From: Intoshia linei
Lineage: Eukaryota; Orthonectida; Rhopaluridae
Direction of reading: 5' to 3'
Assembly: GCA_001642005.1 (NCBI GenBank)
Contig: LWCA01000494.1
Span: 1 to 25,647 of the forward strand
Length of the DNA: 25,647 bases
Made by a program: the position numbers and the translations under genes
Notes under the pieces: model-generated
Seen by the model: the letters and a program-made list of their open reading frames with translations, nothing else
Databases searched by the model: none
What the model was told of the DNA's origin: nothing
In this document: piece by piece, positions 1 to 10,244 of the stretch
How the letters are laid out: each line of letters begins with the position of its first letter
Position numbering within the stretch: position 1 is the stretch's first letter

Positions 1-2
1 AA

Positions 3-209
3 TATGTGGAGCGTTTTGTTGTATGTGTGTCAAGTAATATAGATAAAGGATTATTCCTTTGTATTTCTCTAAAAACATTAGTAAATGCAAAAGGTAAAAC
101 TATGCATGAGGCCATAATTGAAATACTTGAAGAGTACAACATTCAACATAGAATCAAAATGATTATATATGAATGCTGCCGTTTTCACGTTCTAGATCTA
201 ATTATATAA
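3..209 (+). pseudogene. possible hAT-type transposase fragment cut by window edge
   Basis: An open frame runs from the window edge to a stop at 207-209 (68 codons). Its first two thirds follow the pattern of the segment just before the catalytic aspartate in ZBED/hAT transposases: an RF followed by N-I, a hydrophobic LFLC-type strand, a GKTMHEA turn and a helix ending in EEYNIQ. A clearer relative of this segment lies at 25155-25353. The expected TDGAPAM-like catalytic motif does not follow; the frame drifts and stops instead. It is therefore at best a truncated, decayed fragment. The only start-like codon nearby is GTG, so this is not a complete gene. The similarity is a judgement by eye and weak. 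Confidence 0.3.
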
Positions 210-288
210 CATACTCTTAAATGTATATTTAAAAATGACACAAAAGGTCCAAATATAAACTATCCATTTGTTGCATTTGTTCGAATAA

Positions 289-880
289 ATTTTAAAAACC
301 TTAAAGAACCATAACTATGTTGAAACAACTAACATTAAAAATATCATTAATATTGAAGGTATATGGAGAAATGATTATTTGGAGTTATATGATCTTACCA
401 ATGCTTACTTAACTCAACGATTTGAAAAAAAATCCAAAAATATCATTCAAATGTCCAGGATTATGCAAGAACATTGAACACAAAGGCAATTTACGCTATT
501 AAAGCAAATCTCTTAGGAATGAGAGACGCTAAGATGGTCTAGGCATGTGATTTTATTTATTCATATTTGATAAAATGCTTATTCAATTGTAAGTCATTAT
601 TAATATTATTTTATATATCGAAAATTATCATAAAACTAATATTAAATATTCCGAAGTGGCCGATTCGGGTGAACTTTCGAATTATTTAAATGGAAAATAT
701 GTTACCGCAAGTCAATGTCTAAAACGACATTGGAATGTAAAGAAAAAACCCATGAAGGTAATTTATACCAACGAAATATCGGAACGAGCTCGTGCCCAAA
801 TGGAAATTATAAGATCAACAGTTAGAACAAATGAAAAATTGGAGCTAAAACTGTTGTCTAAATTCAATAATTTTAATTAA
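289..880 (+). pseudogene. unidentified gene remnant, at least two exons, probably frameshifted
   Basis: Two coding-looking pieces lie in the same order. The first (289 to about 534) reads WRNDYLELYDLTNAYLTQRF, runs into an A8 homopolymer (about 425-432), and then continues well only in a shifted frame (VQDYARTLNTKAIYAIK, then LLGMRDAKM). The second (656-880) is an open frame ending in a TAA at 878-880, with NYLNGKYVTASQCLKRHWN and a charged helix ISERARAQMEIIRSTVRTNE. Both have balanced codon use and amphipathic helices, unlike the AT-rich noise around them. A GT at 535 and an AG before 656 could bound a 121-nt intron, but the phases do not match (0 versus 1). I do not recognise the family. 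It is either a decaying gene or a real gene hurt by a homopolymer error plus an unusual splice site. Confidence 0.35.
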
Positions 881-1019
881 TAAATTTAAATAAAGTTAGT
901 TTTTTTAAAAAGGTTTAAAAATTTTCAGGTGGAATAAATTGCAGACTTTGAATTTTGTCTTGGATATTTATGTTCTAAATTACATTTCCAATGTTCAGTA
1001 AAATATACTTTTTCTAATT

Positions 1020-1062
1020 CAACAAAAAGTGTCAAAAGTGGACACCCTAGTGTCCATCACTG
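1020..1062 (-). mobile_element. possible DNA-transposon terminus relic
   Basis: Read on the minus strand this stretch runs CAGTGATGGACACTAGGGTG and then TCCACTTTTGACAC. The TAGGGTGTC core is the same 9 bp that ends the hAT foldback element at 18960-20481. It also forms a small hairpin (GGACAC, four bases, GTGTCC). No partner terminus or transposase frame is visible, so this is only a suggestive relic. Confidence 0.2.
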
Positions 1063-1107
1063 TTAATATCATAATTATGGATTAATATAGAATGTATATT
1101 ATAGATT

Positions 1108-2036
1108 TTATAAATTACAATTTTCTGCTACTTTTTCTGTGTCAATGTCAAAAGACACATTATACTTGACTTTATCTTTTTTATTTTTGTTCCTTTTATT
1201 TTTTAAATTAGTATCAGATGTAAGGGGTTCCATAATACTTTTTGTCGTTTTGATCGAACTTGAGACTGAGTTATTATTATTTTTTAAATTAGGGATAACA
1301 TTATTATTTTCAGTTTTATCATTTATAATTTCTGTTGAATTTTTATCAGATATCTTTATTGATTCATAAGAATTTTTTCTGGAATTGCTGTCAGATTCTA
1401 CTTTGTTAATTTGTTTATTGTTTTCATCAATAACTTGTTCCTTAGGTTCTTTGATTGAACTTATTACCGATGTTGATGATGTTTCACTATCTTTGCTACT
1501 TTTTCGTTTATTAGAATTATTTTCTTCATCTTTCGCAGGTTCTTCTGTGTTTGATACATTTTCTTGGTTTTCAATTACATTATCATTAACTCGCGTATTA
1601 TCATCGATTTTATTATTTTCATCGGCATTGTCTTCCTTATCCTCTTTATTTTTGTCAATATCAATGTCTATACTGTTATTCTCAATTTTAAAATCTTTAG
1701 CATTTTTTGTGATTTCATCACTTTTGTAATTTTTTTCACTGTTATTACCGTCACTGTTTTTACTGATATGACTGGATTGACTCGATTTATCACTTAAGCT
1801 GGACAATGTTGACTTTTCCTGGGTCAGTGAATCATTTTGATTCTTATTGTGTTTATAATCATTGGGTTCATTATTATTTGCTTTAAATTCGTTGTCTTTA
1901 ACTTTTGTTTTAAGTTCTACATTAGACTAAATTTATCATATAATAGTTAGCATGTAAATAATTTTTACCCGTGTTTTATCTTGATAAGGTGATTTTATTT
2001 CATCGTAAATGTAATTTTCAAGGTCCCTTATAGGCC
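1108..2036 (-). CDS. 3' part of an unidentified gene with a Ser/Asn/Lys/Asp-rich tail
   Basis: Two exons join cleanly. The exon 2036-1969 (acceptor AG before it, donor GTAAAA after it) encodes PIRDLENYIYDEIKSPYQDK and two further residues. It splices in phase 0 over a 42-nt intron to 1926-1108, which encodes 272 residues ending at a TAA (1108-1110). The long exon is low complexity: runs of N, S, D, E and K, serine clusters such as RKSSKDSETSSTS, and a basic end (KNKRNKNKKDK). It is probably a disordered tail of a larger protein. The first exon needs an upstream exon ending in phase 1, which I could not find between 2040 and 3917. The gene at 3918-5192 cannot supply it, because all GT dinucleotides in its last two exons are in phase 0. 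I do not recognise the product. The plus-strand open frames opposite it are mirror images of the low-complexity codons. Confidence 0.5.
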
Positions 2037-2040
2037 CTAT

Positions 2041-2536
2041 ATTTAATAATATTTAGATTATAAAATTTAGAATGAAATAATAAATATTAATTTCTCAAAC
2101 TTTTTAAAGTAACACATCCTTAAAGAGTGAAAATAAAAAAAATATTATTATAATACGAAAAAAATTTCGTGTGGAGCAAAATTTGTTTATTTGAACATGA
2201 TAATATTGAAAAAAAGATTAAACAAAGGATGAAGGAACAAAAAATAATGTGTATACTGGGTCTACCATTTTCTTTTGTCCTCTATCTAGCATCGTGGGTG
2301 TACTATTCATTAAACAATATCAAATGAACAATTCAAAGTAATTCGTGTCACTAATCTAGCAGAATTTCACCACCACTTAGAGAAATAGATACATAGTTAC
2401 ATCTCGGATTTCATTCTAATGAATACATCCTTCATTATTATTGGTGTAATTTTTGTAAATTACACTGTAATAAAATACATTTAACATTATTAATATACAA
2501 TTAATAAGTAATGTAACATTTTAATAAGTAAGGATA
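2041..2536. other. intergenic or intronic, no recognised feature
   Basis: This is AT-rich sequence. A 32-residue plus-strand frame (2229-2327) with a hydrophobic centre has no supporting splice sites or family match. It could be part of the 5' intron of the minus-strand gene ending at 1108. Confidence 0.4.
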
Positions 2537-3065
2537 ATCAATCCTAACTTATATAATATGATACGCGATTTTTTATTATGTGTGTGTCTGTGTGTGTCCA
2601 GCTTTATTTAAATAACTACCCGTCTTAGAATTTTATAAAATCCACATTTCAATTACAGTTTTTTCCGGGAATTCGCGTGTTCCGTGTTCGCAAACTTAAT
2701 TTTAACCTCCCAATTTCACATCTTATGGGTCAAAAACTCCAATTGTCCCTCTTTTTGAAAATCAAACGAGTTGGAGAATTTAAAAAAATATATATGCTGA
2801 TGCGGATTTTAAAATCATAAACATTATCATAAATTTAAATTTAAAAAAATACACTGATGCGGATTTTAAAATCATAAACATTATCATAAATTTAAATTTA
2901 AAAAAATTATATTATCAGGGCCAAAACCACATATTACCCTTCTTTTTTTAATGAAAACAGCCCTAGAATTTCAATAAATTTACAGGTTGTACAGTTGTAT
3001 CCTGTTAACCCATACAGAAAATTTCATTTGGAATAAGTGACGACTTCAGGGTCAAAAAAGCATTT
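2537..3065 (+). repeat. dispersed repeat family A, copy 1
   Basis: This block closely matches 14970-15408 over its whole length and in the same orientation. It starts at ATCAATCCTAACTT and passes through a TG-rich microsatellite, ACCCGTCTTAGAATTTTATA, CCTCCCAATTTCACATCT, AAAATCAAACGAGTT and the core AACATTATCATAAA. It ends near a GGTCAAAAA-like motif. The core half is also shared with 20570-20875 and, inverted, with 10245-10590. No terminal inverted repeats, poly-A tail or protein-coding frame are evident, so the class is unknown. This copy is longer than copy 2 mainly because of the 57-bp duplication inside it. Confidence 0.75.
2797..2907 (+). repeat. 57-bp tandem duplication inside repeat copy 1
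   Basis: The unit beginning CTGATGCGGATTTT occurs at 2797 and again at 2854. The two copies are identical over about 54 bp, until they diverge after the A-run. The second family-A copy (14970-15408) has only one unit, so the duplication is specific to this copy and looks recent. Confidence 0.85.
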
Positions 3066-3917
3066 TAGTATTCATATTTTTTTTTCGAAATATTTTATTA
3101 AAACAAAAAATGTGAAATAATTAACAGTTCGAAAATTAAAAAAAAAAATTATTCTGATAGAGCTTATTCCAGTTGATATAAACACAAAATTGAAACCCGA
3201 GATGTGCCCTCGCAGAGATAGGTCCTGTTTGTACGCATTACATAACAGTCTAATAATAGTGTTATATATACAATATAAATTATGAATAAAATACTTTTAT
3301 AATTTTGAAAAAAAAAACACCAAATGCATCGGTTTGAGACTCACCGAACTGTATTATCGCATAATATAGAAAAAATTACAATTGGTTGGATCCTTGAGAT
3401 TCACATTTTTATTTTTATTGGTTTTTACATTGCAATAAAGCATTAACAGATTGATGACTCTATTTCTGTTCAAATAGCCAGTCTAAATATTTTATTTTTG
3501 AAATATTATAAAATTAAAATCAGTTTTAGTTGTTACTCTGATTGAGAATCCGTCATTATACATCAACTCAGTTACAAAATGATTGATTCATTAATTATTT
3601 TTACTCATTGTGTTTTGATTTTTTTTTATTCATCAAAATTAAAAAGTGGGTGTTGAGTAAATGATATATGAAAGAGTATGAGAATCCCTGGGTTAATTAA
3701 TTAATATATAAAAAAATACTGTAGCCATATCACAATCCAAAAATAAAAGATGCAAATTTTGCTTGACTCTTTTAAAATTCATATATTTTTGGTACATGTG
3801 AGAATATTTTTTCATAAAATTGACAAATTCTTCAAAAATTGTTGGAGAATAATTTAAAACAAAATTACAAACATACTACATTTTTATATATACACTTTTT
3901 TGAATTATTTAAAATTT
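3066..3917. other. intergenic, nothing recognised
   Basis: This is AT-rich sequence with homopolymer runs and many stops in all frames. I see no exon pair, repeat partner or RNA gene in it. Confidence 0.5.
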
Positions 3918-5192
3918 TTAATAAACCTCGACAAATATTTTTTTTATCAAAAGTTTATCATTATTTTCAACATCTTGCATTATTTCCGTCATTTTTTCAG
4001 TTAGAGAGCAATTAAATTCGCAAACAAAATTTTTTATAGCTTGTTTTATCTATAAATAATGTAATATTTAACGACATTTTTTAATTATTACAATTTTAAG
4101 AGGAATTTTGCCTCCTACGTAATCTAATGTATTCCAATTGATGTACATATTTTCTACGGAATCAATAATATATTTTTGCCGTTTTTTTTCTATTTCTAAA
4201 ATTTGTTCTTTGATGATTCGGTTTTCTTGTACATTTTTTTTCATAGCTCCTAATCTACAATAAAAGTGTTATTTTTAATTTTAAAAAAATGTTCCAACAT
4301 AACGAAACTAATCAAAGTAAGTTGTAATTATTTTATTGGTTTGAATAACCTTTATACAGTACCAACATGTCGTATACAGTGTATACTCAATCGAAAATAC
4401 GTTATATTTAAATGGTCCATTGTTATTTTTAAATTCGATTAAAAACTAAATAATAATTTAAATACCTATCATTAATATCAATGTCAAGTTTGCATTTTAG
4501 AGATTCGGCTATTTTATTGCAAGAATAAGCATATGCATTGTTACAATTTTGATATTTTGGATTATGTCTCATTAAATATTTAGCCAAATAGTCGATAGGG
4601 TTTAAATCACGTTTTATATAGGATCTGGGTATATTTACATTTTCATTTTGATAGAAATGATAATCGTCTAGACAGGGCCAAGAGTTATCATACAGTTCAT
4701 TAAATCCATCTTGAACGAGAATTAAACCAACAGCGCAAATTTCTTTTAAAAGGTTTTCCAAACCCATTACGACACTTGGAATCAAATTATGAATCAAATA
4801 ATATCTTTTTTCATTTTTTTCTTTGTCAGATTTACCAACCAATTTTAAATTTAACAGGTCACTTGCCAATTGATCAATAATTAATTTTTTTTCAAATGCA
4901 TACTTTTTATTTGAATTTTTAATTTTAATTTTATTGTTGAATTTATTCTTTTCAGTCATTGTCATTAATTTTTCGTTTTTAATCAACATTTCTTGCAGTT
5001 TTAAGTCATTTTCAGTGGGATCACTATTCAAAGTTGATTTCTAAAAAAAATTATCAAAATAAATGTCCAAAAAACTTGCTCCAATTCTGATTCAAAGGAA
5101 TTAATTCGCGACGTTAACACCGTATCTATATATCTGGATTTGGACGATTTAGATGACCCAAAAATACTGTCATTTGTACCACAACTATACAT
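3918..5192 (-). CDS. unidentified 328-residue protein with Dpy-30-like motif
   Basis: Four exons join without a frame conflict: 5192-5076, 5040-4466, 4254-4092 and 4049-3918, with introns of 35, 211 and 42 nt in phases 0, 2 and 0. The ATG at 5192 is the first after an in-frame TAA. The N-terminus (residues 1-85) is Ser- and Lys-rich. A conserved-looking helical block follows (RYYLIHNLIPSVVMGLENLL). The motif NPIDYLAKYLMRHNPKY (about residues 186-202) resembles the Dpy-30/RIIa-type docking helices of cilium and axoneme proteins. Next comes a charged coiled coil (KEQILEIEKKRQKY) and a helical C-terminus ending in VEVY. A relative of the EFCAB5 type is one possibility, but I cannot confirm it. 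The intact frame across four exons argues for a functional gene. Its promoter side (5193-5770) holds no other gene. Confidence 0.75.
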
Positions 5193-5770
5193 TTCTTTAA
5201 TTTTTATACTGTTTGTTTACGTATCTATGTTATTTTTAATTTTCCCTTGTAGGTATATTAAAATGTATATAAATATAAAAAATATATATTACTGTTATAT
5301 CATATTTTTAAGCTAGATTGTAAACCTCAGATACGAAGTTTAGATTAATTTACATTGAAAATTAAATTTCTGTAATTTAATAACTTTCTAATTACAGTGA
5401 AAAATCTCTACATTCAATTATGTACATTAATATATAATTTATGCACAGTAAGGTGTCAACTCATTTTTTTCTAATAACATTTTTTATGACGTTTAGCATA
5501 CGTTCGTATTCTTTCTCAAAATAAATAAGAATGATGTGTATGATTTTCGAATCCATCGATAAATGGATGATGAGAGCACCTTTTAAAAATATACTTAATT
5601 AAATTATTTTTTTTGGTTATTTGTTTCAAAAGTCAGTCCAATATATTTTATAAAAAAAAATTAATTTTAAGTTTTTCTTTACATTTATAAACATTTCATT
5701 TTATTCATTTCGTAATGTGTAATTTTAAATAAGAAACAATAATAAACAACTATTTCCTTCATTTTCTAAT
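5193..5770. other. upstream region of the 3918-5192 gene
   Basis: This is AT-rich intergenic DNA between the start of the minus-strand gene and the Tigger fragment. It probably holds that gene's promoter, but no specific element can be named. Confidence 0.4.
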
Positions 5771-5935
5771 TATTTTCCTCTATTTAACGAAATTGGTAAA
5801 ATTGGAGAACGTGTGGGCTTGAATGACATTAATGTCCACGATGTTGAGGAATTAATCAATTCATATTCGAAAGAATTTAATCATGATGATTTTATTAAAT
5901 TATCACAACAAAACGAGCTCTATCAATTGGAATAA
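5771..5935 (+). pseudogene. Tigger/pogo-type transposase fragment
   Basis: A frame open from 5771 to a TAA at 5933-5935 encodes NEIGKIGERVGLNDINVHDV, then EELINSYSKEFNHDDFIKLS and a short tail. In Tigger/pogo transposases the DDE domain is followed by a stretch of just this kind: a helix with D-V-x-E-L-I, then an acidic-polar turn, then a second helix with L-x-E/Q-Q. Nothing upstream in the frame encodes the catalytic DDE region, so this is only the 3' remnant of an old insertion. It lies immediately beside the hAT element at 6002-8135. The match is by motif pattern only. Confidence 0.5.
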
Positions 5936-6001
5936 AAAAAATAAAATGAATTCAAAAATAAGGATTTGCATGAATTATTTGTATAATTTGACCGATTAAA
6001 G

Positions 6002-8135
6002 CAGTGATGAGCAAACTTTAAAAAAATAGTTTCGCTGTTACGGGTAACCGAGTTTATTGGGTGTCTTTGAAAAATTGAAAATTTTTTATAATTTTACATT
6101 AATGAGATGGGTGGTGTTGCTTAAAATTTGAAGTTAGTTTTTCAATATCTGGCCGGTAGTTCGAGGTTTTTAGGCATATTTGGGCTTGGCTCGACTTGAC
6201 GCTCAACCGGTTTCTGACTTTTGTATTGTTTAAGCCATTATAGAAAAGGTCTGCTCGCAGTTTTACGTTGACCCAAAAAACGTCAAAAGTGACAAAGCCA
6301 CTTTTTTTAGGCCTTTGAAGTTGTCTGGCATACTTTTCCAACACGTTAACATCACGTTTTGCGGACTTTTGTACTCTTCTCTGTCGTAAATTTTTGCTTC
6401 GATTTTTTCAAGATGCCGGTTCATTTCTTCAAATTTGTTGACAAACCATGTTGTTTTTCAGGTCGATGAGCTCGGAATCCAAATTTGAACAAACCCAATC
6501 CCAATTAAAACACTCATAATTATCAAAATTTTCCAATAAATGCGGGACGCGCACTACTTTAAAAAGTTTGCTGATGTCTGAGAAGTCTATGAATCGTTGG
6601 CTGAAAGTTTCAATTGTCCACGTTATGAATGATAAAAACTCTTGTTGTAGCGTGTTATCGATGTGACAGGTATGTTGTTTTAAAAAAGTGAACATGCTAT
6701 TCTCTGAGTTTTCAATCTTGCGTTTGATCAAATTAAGTTTTTGAACGAATCCTTTGACACTACTAAACATTAAATCAATCATGATCCCGTGTCCCTGCAG
6801 ATGTTTGTTTAGATCGTTGAAAAAAATCGCCATGTCAGTTATAAAATATAATTTCACTTTCCACGTATCGTCATTTGTATGTATAAACTTATCTAACAAA
6901 TCTTTTTTATCAAGAAAAAGTTCAACTTCGTTAATGCACTCACAAAACCGTTCCAACATTCGTCCCCTAGATAGCCAACCTGACCTCCGTGTATATTAAT
7001 ACATCTTCAACTTTCGCATCTAATTGAATCAGTAATTGCTTAAATTCTCTTTTGTGAAGAGCTCTTGCTGAAATGAAATTAATGATTTTGACAATGTTGC
7101 TTTGTGTAAGTTTCGAAATTTTGTTTGGCCCACAGGGCTTCTTGATGAATCAGACAGTGGAATGAAAAGATTGGGTGATGTACCTCTCTTTTGAGGAGTT
7201 GGATTAACCCATTCAGCCTGCAAATCATCGCTGGTGCGCCGTCTGTAGTGACAGAAATTAGTTGGTTAATATCAATGTTTTTTTTAATAAAAGTTTCTTT
7301 AATAAAATTTAAATAGTCTTGACTCTTGGTTGTCGTAGGTAGCAACGACAAGTCAAATAGCTCTTCTTCCATTCTTGATGTATGGAATTTGACAATGATG
7401 GCTAACCGTGCTTTTCCACATACATCCAGTCTCATCAAGACACATAGAGAAAAACTGGCAATTTTTTAGGTCATCCGTTATCTGACGTGAGATGTCTCCA
7501 TGCAAAGCTAGTATTCATTATGCATATTTAGTCATCGGAAGTTTCTTAACAGTTTCTTCCATCTCTGCATTATGAAACAGATTTTTTACTGCTTTTGATA
7601 TAGACTGTTTTAAATAAATTCCGTCCGAAAACGGCCTGAAATGTTGGGCAATGTGAAGAAAAAGGTGCAGAGACGTTTCAGTGATACGTTTCCAACCTTT
7701 TCCTTCTTCTACTTGTAAATTAATGATAGAGTTCAGTACGTCAAAATAAATTTTGACTTGTCGATTAATCACTTCATCAGATTCTGTAATGTGGTGTGAA
7801 TTTTAAAAGTGTCTTTTAATGACGTACGAGTCTCGTACAAGAGTTTGCATAAAATTATCTATTATGCATAAAGCCTTTCGTTTTGACTAACTACTAACTA
7901 ACCGACTAAACTAACCACCTCGTATTTTTTGTCCATTCGTCGTTGAAAAACGTTTTTTTCCCGATGAATTTCAATTTTGAAAATGAAAAATAAGTCAAAA
8001 TTAATGTAAAATTTTCGATTTAAGGAGGAATATATAATAAAAAAATTAAAATATTACCTTAGTAACGTGTTCAGAAATAAGGGATTTTTTTAAAAAATTA
8101 TGTGGTCCATGATGGAAAAAGTTTTGGAACCACTG
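6002..8135 (-). mobile_element. degenerate hAT element (ZBED type), about 2.1 kb
   Basis: The element begins CAGTGATGAGCAAACTTT at 6002 and ends GTTTTGGAACCACTG at 8135. The last string is the inverse of CAGTGGTTCCAAAAC. Over 18 bp the ends agree at 12 positions, including the outer CAGTG and the inner AAACTTT, which is the hAT terminus type. A broken transposase lies between the termini on the minus strand. The flanking 8-mers (GATTAAAG and ATCTAGAA) are not a clean duplication, so the insertion is old or the exact ends have eroded. Confidence 0.65.
6099..7890 (-). pseudogene. dead hAT/ZBED-family transposase
   Basis: Reading down the minus strand, the pieces occur in the correct family order. 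There is a BED-finger-like start (ALCII, then IKRHFKIHT, about 7880-7790) and the block HFRPFSDGIYLKQSISKAVK (7670-7590). Next come NCQFFSMCLDET (about 7445), the catalytic-region motif SVTTDGAPAM (about 7230), FHCLIHQEALWAK (about 7150), IINFISARALHKREF (about 7060), WLSRGRMLERF (about 6975) and LQGHGIMIDLM. The C-terminal dimerisation remnant RLSVKSSQAQICLKTSNYRP ends at 6099. The frame is broken by stops near 7518 and by frameshifts near 7435, 7085, 6980 and 6345, so no active protein can be made. Relatives in animal genomes are the ZBED5, SCAND3 and GTF2IRD2-type domesticated transposases. Here there is no sign of domestication. Confidence 0.8.
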
Positions 8136-8345
8136 ATCTAGAATTACCAATGGACCACTTTGGAAACCACTTATTATTATGGATTTTTATTATTATTAAC
8201 ATATTTTGGAACATAGTGAATATCATATATATTTTTGATTCATGTCAATCAATTTTATCACGATTTTAATTAAACTGAAATTAAAACTTAATAGAAATAA
8301 CAGAATTAAATGAATAATTTTGTGATATTACATTTTAATAATAAA

Positions 8346-8564
8346 TTAAATAGCAAAATAGTTAACATTTAAATATAAAGCATGTATGGTTCTTATTATT
8401 TCTGTGTGATTCAACATTATTCTTTTTATATGAAATTTTTTAATTTCATAATGCAATCTTTTATAAGGCGATTCACCAGCTATTGCTTTAATGTATATAC
8501 TACGTTGGAACTCATGTTCTTCCTTGAGTTTTCCAATCAGCTTCCAGACAGTAGGATGAATCAA
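8346..8564 (-). pseudogene. MULE/FLYWCH-type transposase C-terminal fragment
   Basis: A minus-strand frame encodes HPTVWKLIGKLKEEHEFQRS and then a helix followed by AGESPYKRLHYE. This is the pattern of the C-terminal end of animal Mutator-like transposases found next to FLYWCH zinc fingers: HPN-I-W-x-F-I-x-x-L-K-x-E, then a helix, then AG-x-x-P-x-K-R-x-x-Y. The ATG codon opens the frame only 9 bp after an in-frame stop. Neither the catalytic core nor a FLYWCH finger is present nearby, so it is an isolated fragment. Identification rests on motif spacing alone. Confidence 0.45.
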
Positions 8565-9845
8565 TTAATCAATTAAAATAAATCTTCAAATTAACAAAAC
8601 CATAGACTCATAAAATATCATTCTCTAATCCATCTAATATTCAATCTAAATTTTCGTGATTAATCCGCAGCTTAAATTCTTGGCTTGAGCAATTCATTAA
8701 TTTTGTTAAAACATAAATAAATGGAAAGTAGTCTAGCATAGCTAGAATACTGAAAATATCAATTAATAAATGTACATTGTACATTTAAATTATTACATGA
8801 GTTGATGAAAGATTTAATACGATATTATTAATTTTAATAAAAATCGTGATAAAAACGAACAGTGATCAAAACGATCATGATAAAAATTATTCCATTTTGA
8901 ATTTAGCTATTATGACATCGGTTATAATTATTGTCATATCGATAGTGAAATGGTATAGTGCTTGATATTTGCAGAAAATTTAATAATACTGTAGTTTCAA
9001 AAAACTTGATTTACACCCACGTTAACTCTCAGTGTTATATAAACATGTGTTTTTATATGCTATAGTTGCAAAATATAGAAAATCTAACAAATTTCAAATG
9101 TTACTATACGCATGTGTTAAAATAACATCTACTTATGAGAATGTAATAATTTATTCTAATAATATCATTTATATAAAATGTTTAATTAACTATTTAATTA
9201 ATGAAATAAACATTGGTTAAATGTATTAATCGGACCAAAAAATCAAAAATGTATCATATATTCAAAAATTAATTTTAAATAAGGGTGGCCAAAACATATT
9301 TACAAAAGATTTATAAACATGTAAAAGATACAAAACACAACAAATTTTTTTTAAATAATCTTCAACCTAATCTGAAATCTGGCTATTTCTACATTTGTAG
9401 GTTAAATTACCCTTACGTTTTAAGGCTTGCATTGTAAAATATATGATAATCTAATTGTGACTTTATTTATTTAGTCGAGTTTTGTATTTAACTTAGTTTC
9501 AAGTAGTATTTCTGAGTTCAAAAAGCTAAAAACGTTTTCTGTAACATAAAGATTCAAAACTAACCTTTGCAGTTTCTCTTCCGATTGCAGTCAATTTATT
9601 AACACACACAAAAAATATATCGACATCAAAGTAGATATTCCATCTTCAAATAAAATAAAATAGGCGTCAATTTTATTAATTATAGGTTGACAGTTATGTA
9701 CTTCGTACAAACAGCACCTAGCTCTACCGAAGGTGGAAAATGTATAATTAATGCACTGGACATATTTAATTTTACCAAAAAAATAAAATCAATAATAAAA
9801 TCTTAGTACAAAATGCTAAAATTCACTATTATTAATATTTTAAAT
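8565..9845. other. intergenic, nothing recognised
   Basis: This is AT-rich sequence. A 62-residue plus-strand frame near 9032 is hydrophobic/asparagine noise without splice sites or family resemblance. No repeat partner was found within the window. Confidence 0.45.
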
Positions 9846-9876
9846 CAGTGGATCCCAAACTTGTTTCACCACTGAC
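9846..9876 (+). mobile_element. solo hAT terminus relic
   Basis: CAGTGGATCCCAAACTTG at 9846 matches the outer end of ZBED-type hAT elements, as on the 8135 end of the element above. It is followed 13 bp later by CCACTGA, which may be the other end of a collapsed copy. No internal sequence remains. Confidence 0.4.
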
Positions 9877-10244
9877 AGGTTATTTTACATTATCTTTTAA
9901 CTTATAGTGAATTATTCCTACTTAAATTTATTTTAACATTTGTGTAAAGAATTATAAAAACAATCTTGTGATCCCATCTTTTAATTTATTAGAGAGAAGA
10001 GTGTATAATCTTAAAAATACAGTAAAAACAGTAAATCCTAACAATTTCCATAAATAGCTTAAATTCCAGAAAAAATAACATTGTCAATACCGGTATTTAT
10101 ATATATTTTATATCGAAAAAAAAATATAACTATAGTGCTTTTTTTACCGTGAAGGCGTCACTTTGTCAGATTGAATTTTTTTGTGTGTGTTCACTGGATA
10201 TAATTGTATCAGATGTAATTTTGAGGAAAAAAATTCTATGATTA
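9877..10244. other. intergenic, nothing recognised
   Basis: AT-rich sequence with no open frame, repeat partner or structured RNA that I can support. Confidence 0.45.

Noticed and set aside
1139-1797. Three long plus-strand frames rich in Leu, Ser and Phe
   Set aside because: They lie opposite the Asn/Ser/Lys/Asp-rich minus-strand exon and are its mirror in other frames; the low-complexity codons create them.
2229-2327. 32-residue plus-strand frame with a hydrophobic middle
   Set aside because: It is short, has no splice sites or family match, and stands in an intergenic or intronic region.
6754-6999. 81-residue plus-strand frame
   Set aside because: It is antisense to the hAT transposase remnant, which has clear family motifs.
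5994-8143. 8-bp target duplication for the larger hAT element
   Set aside because: The flanking 8-mers GATTAAAG and ATCTAGAA do not match well enough to claim one.
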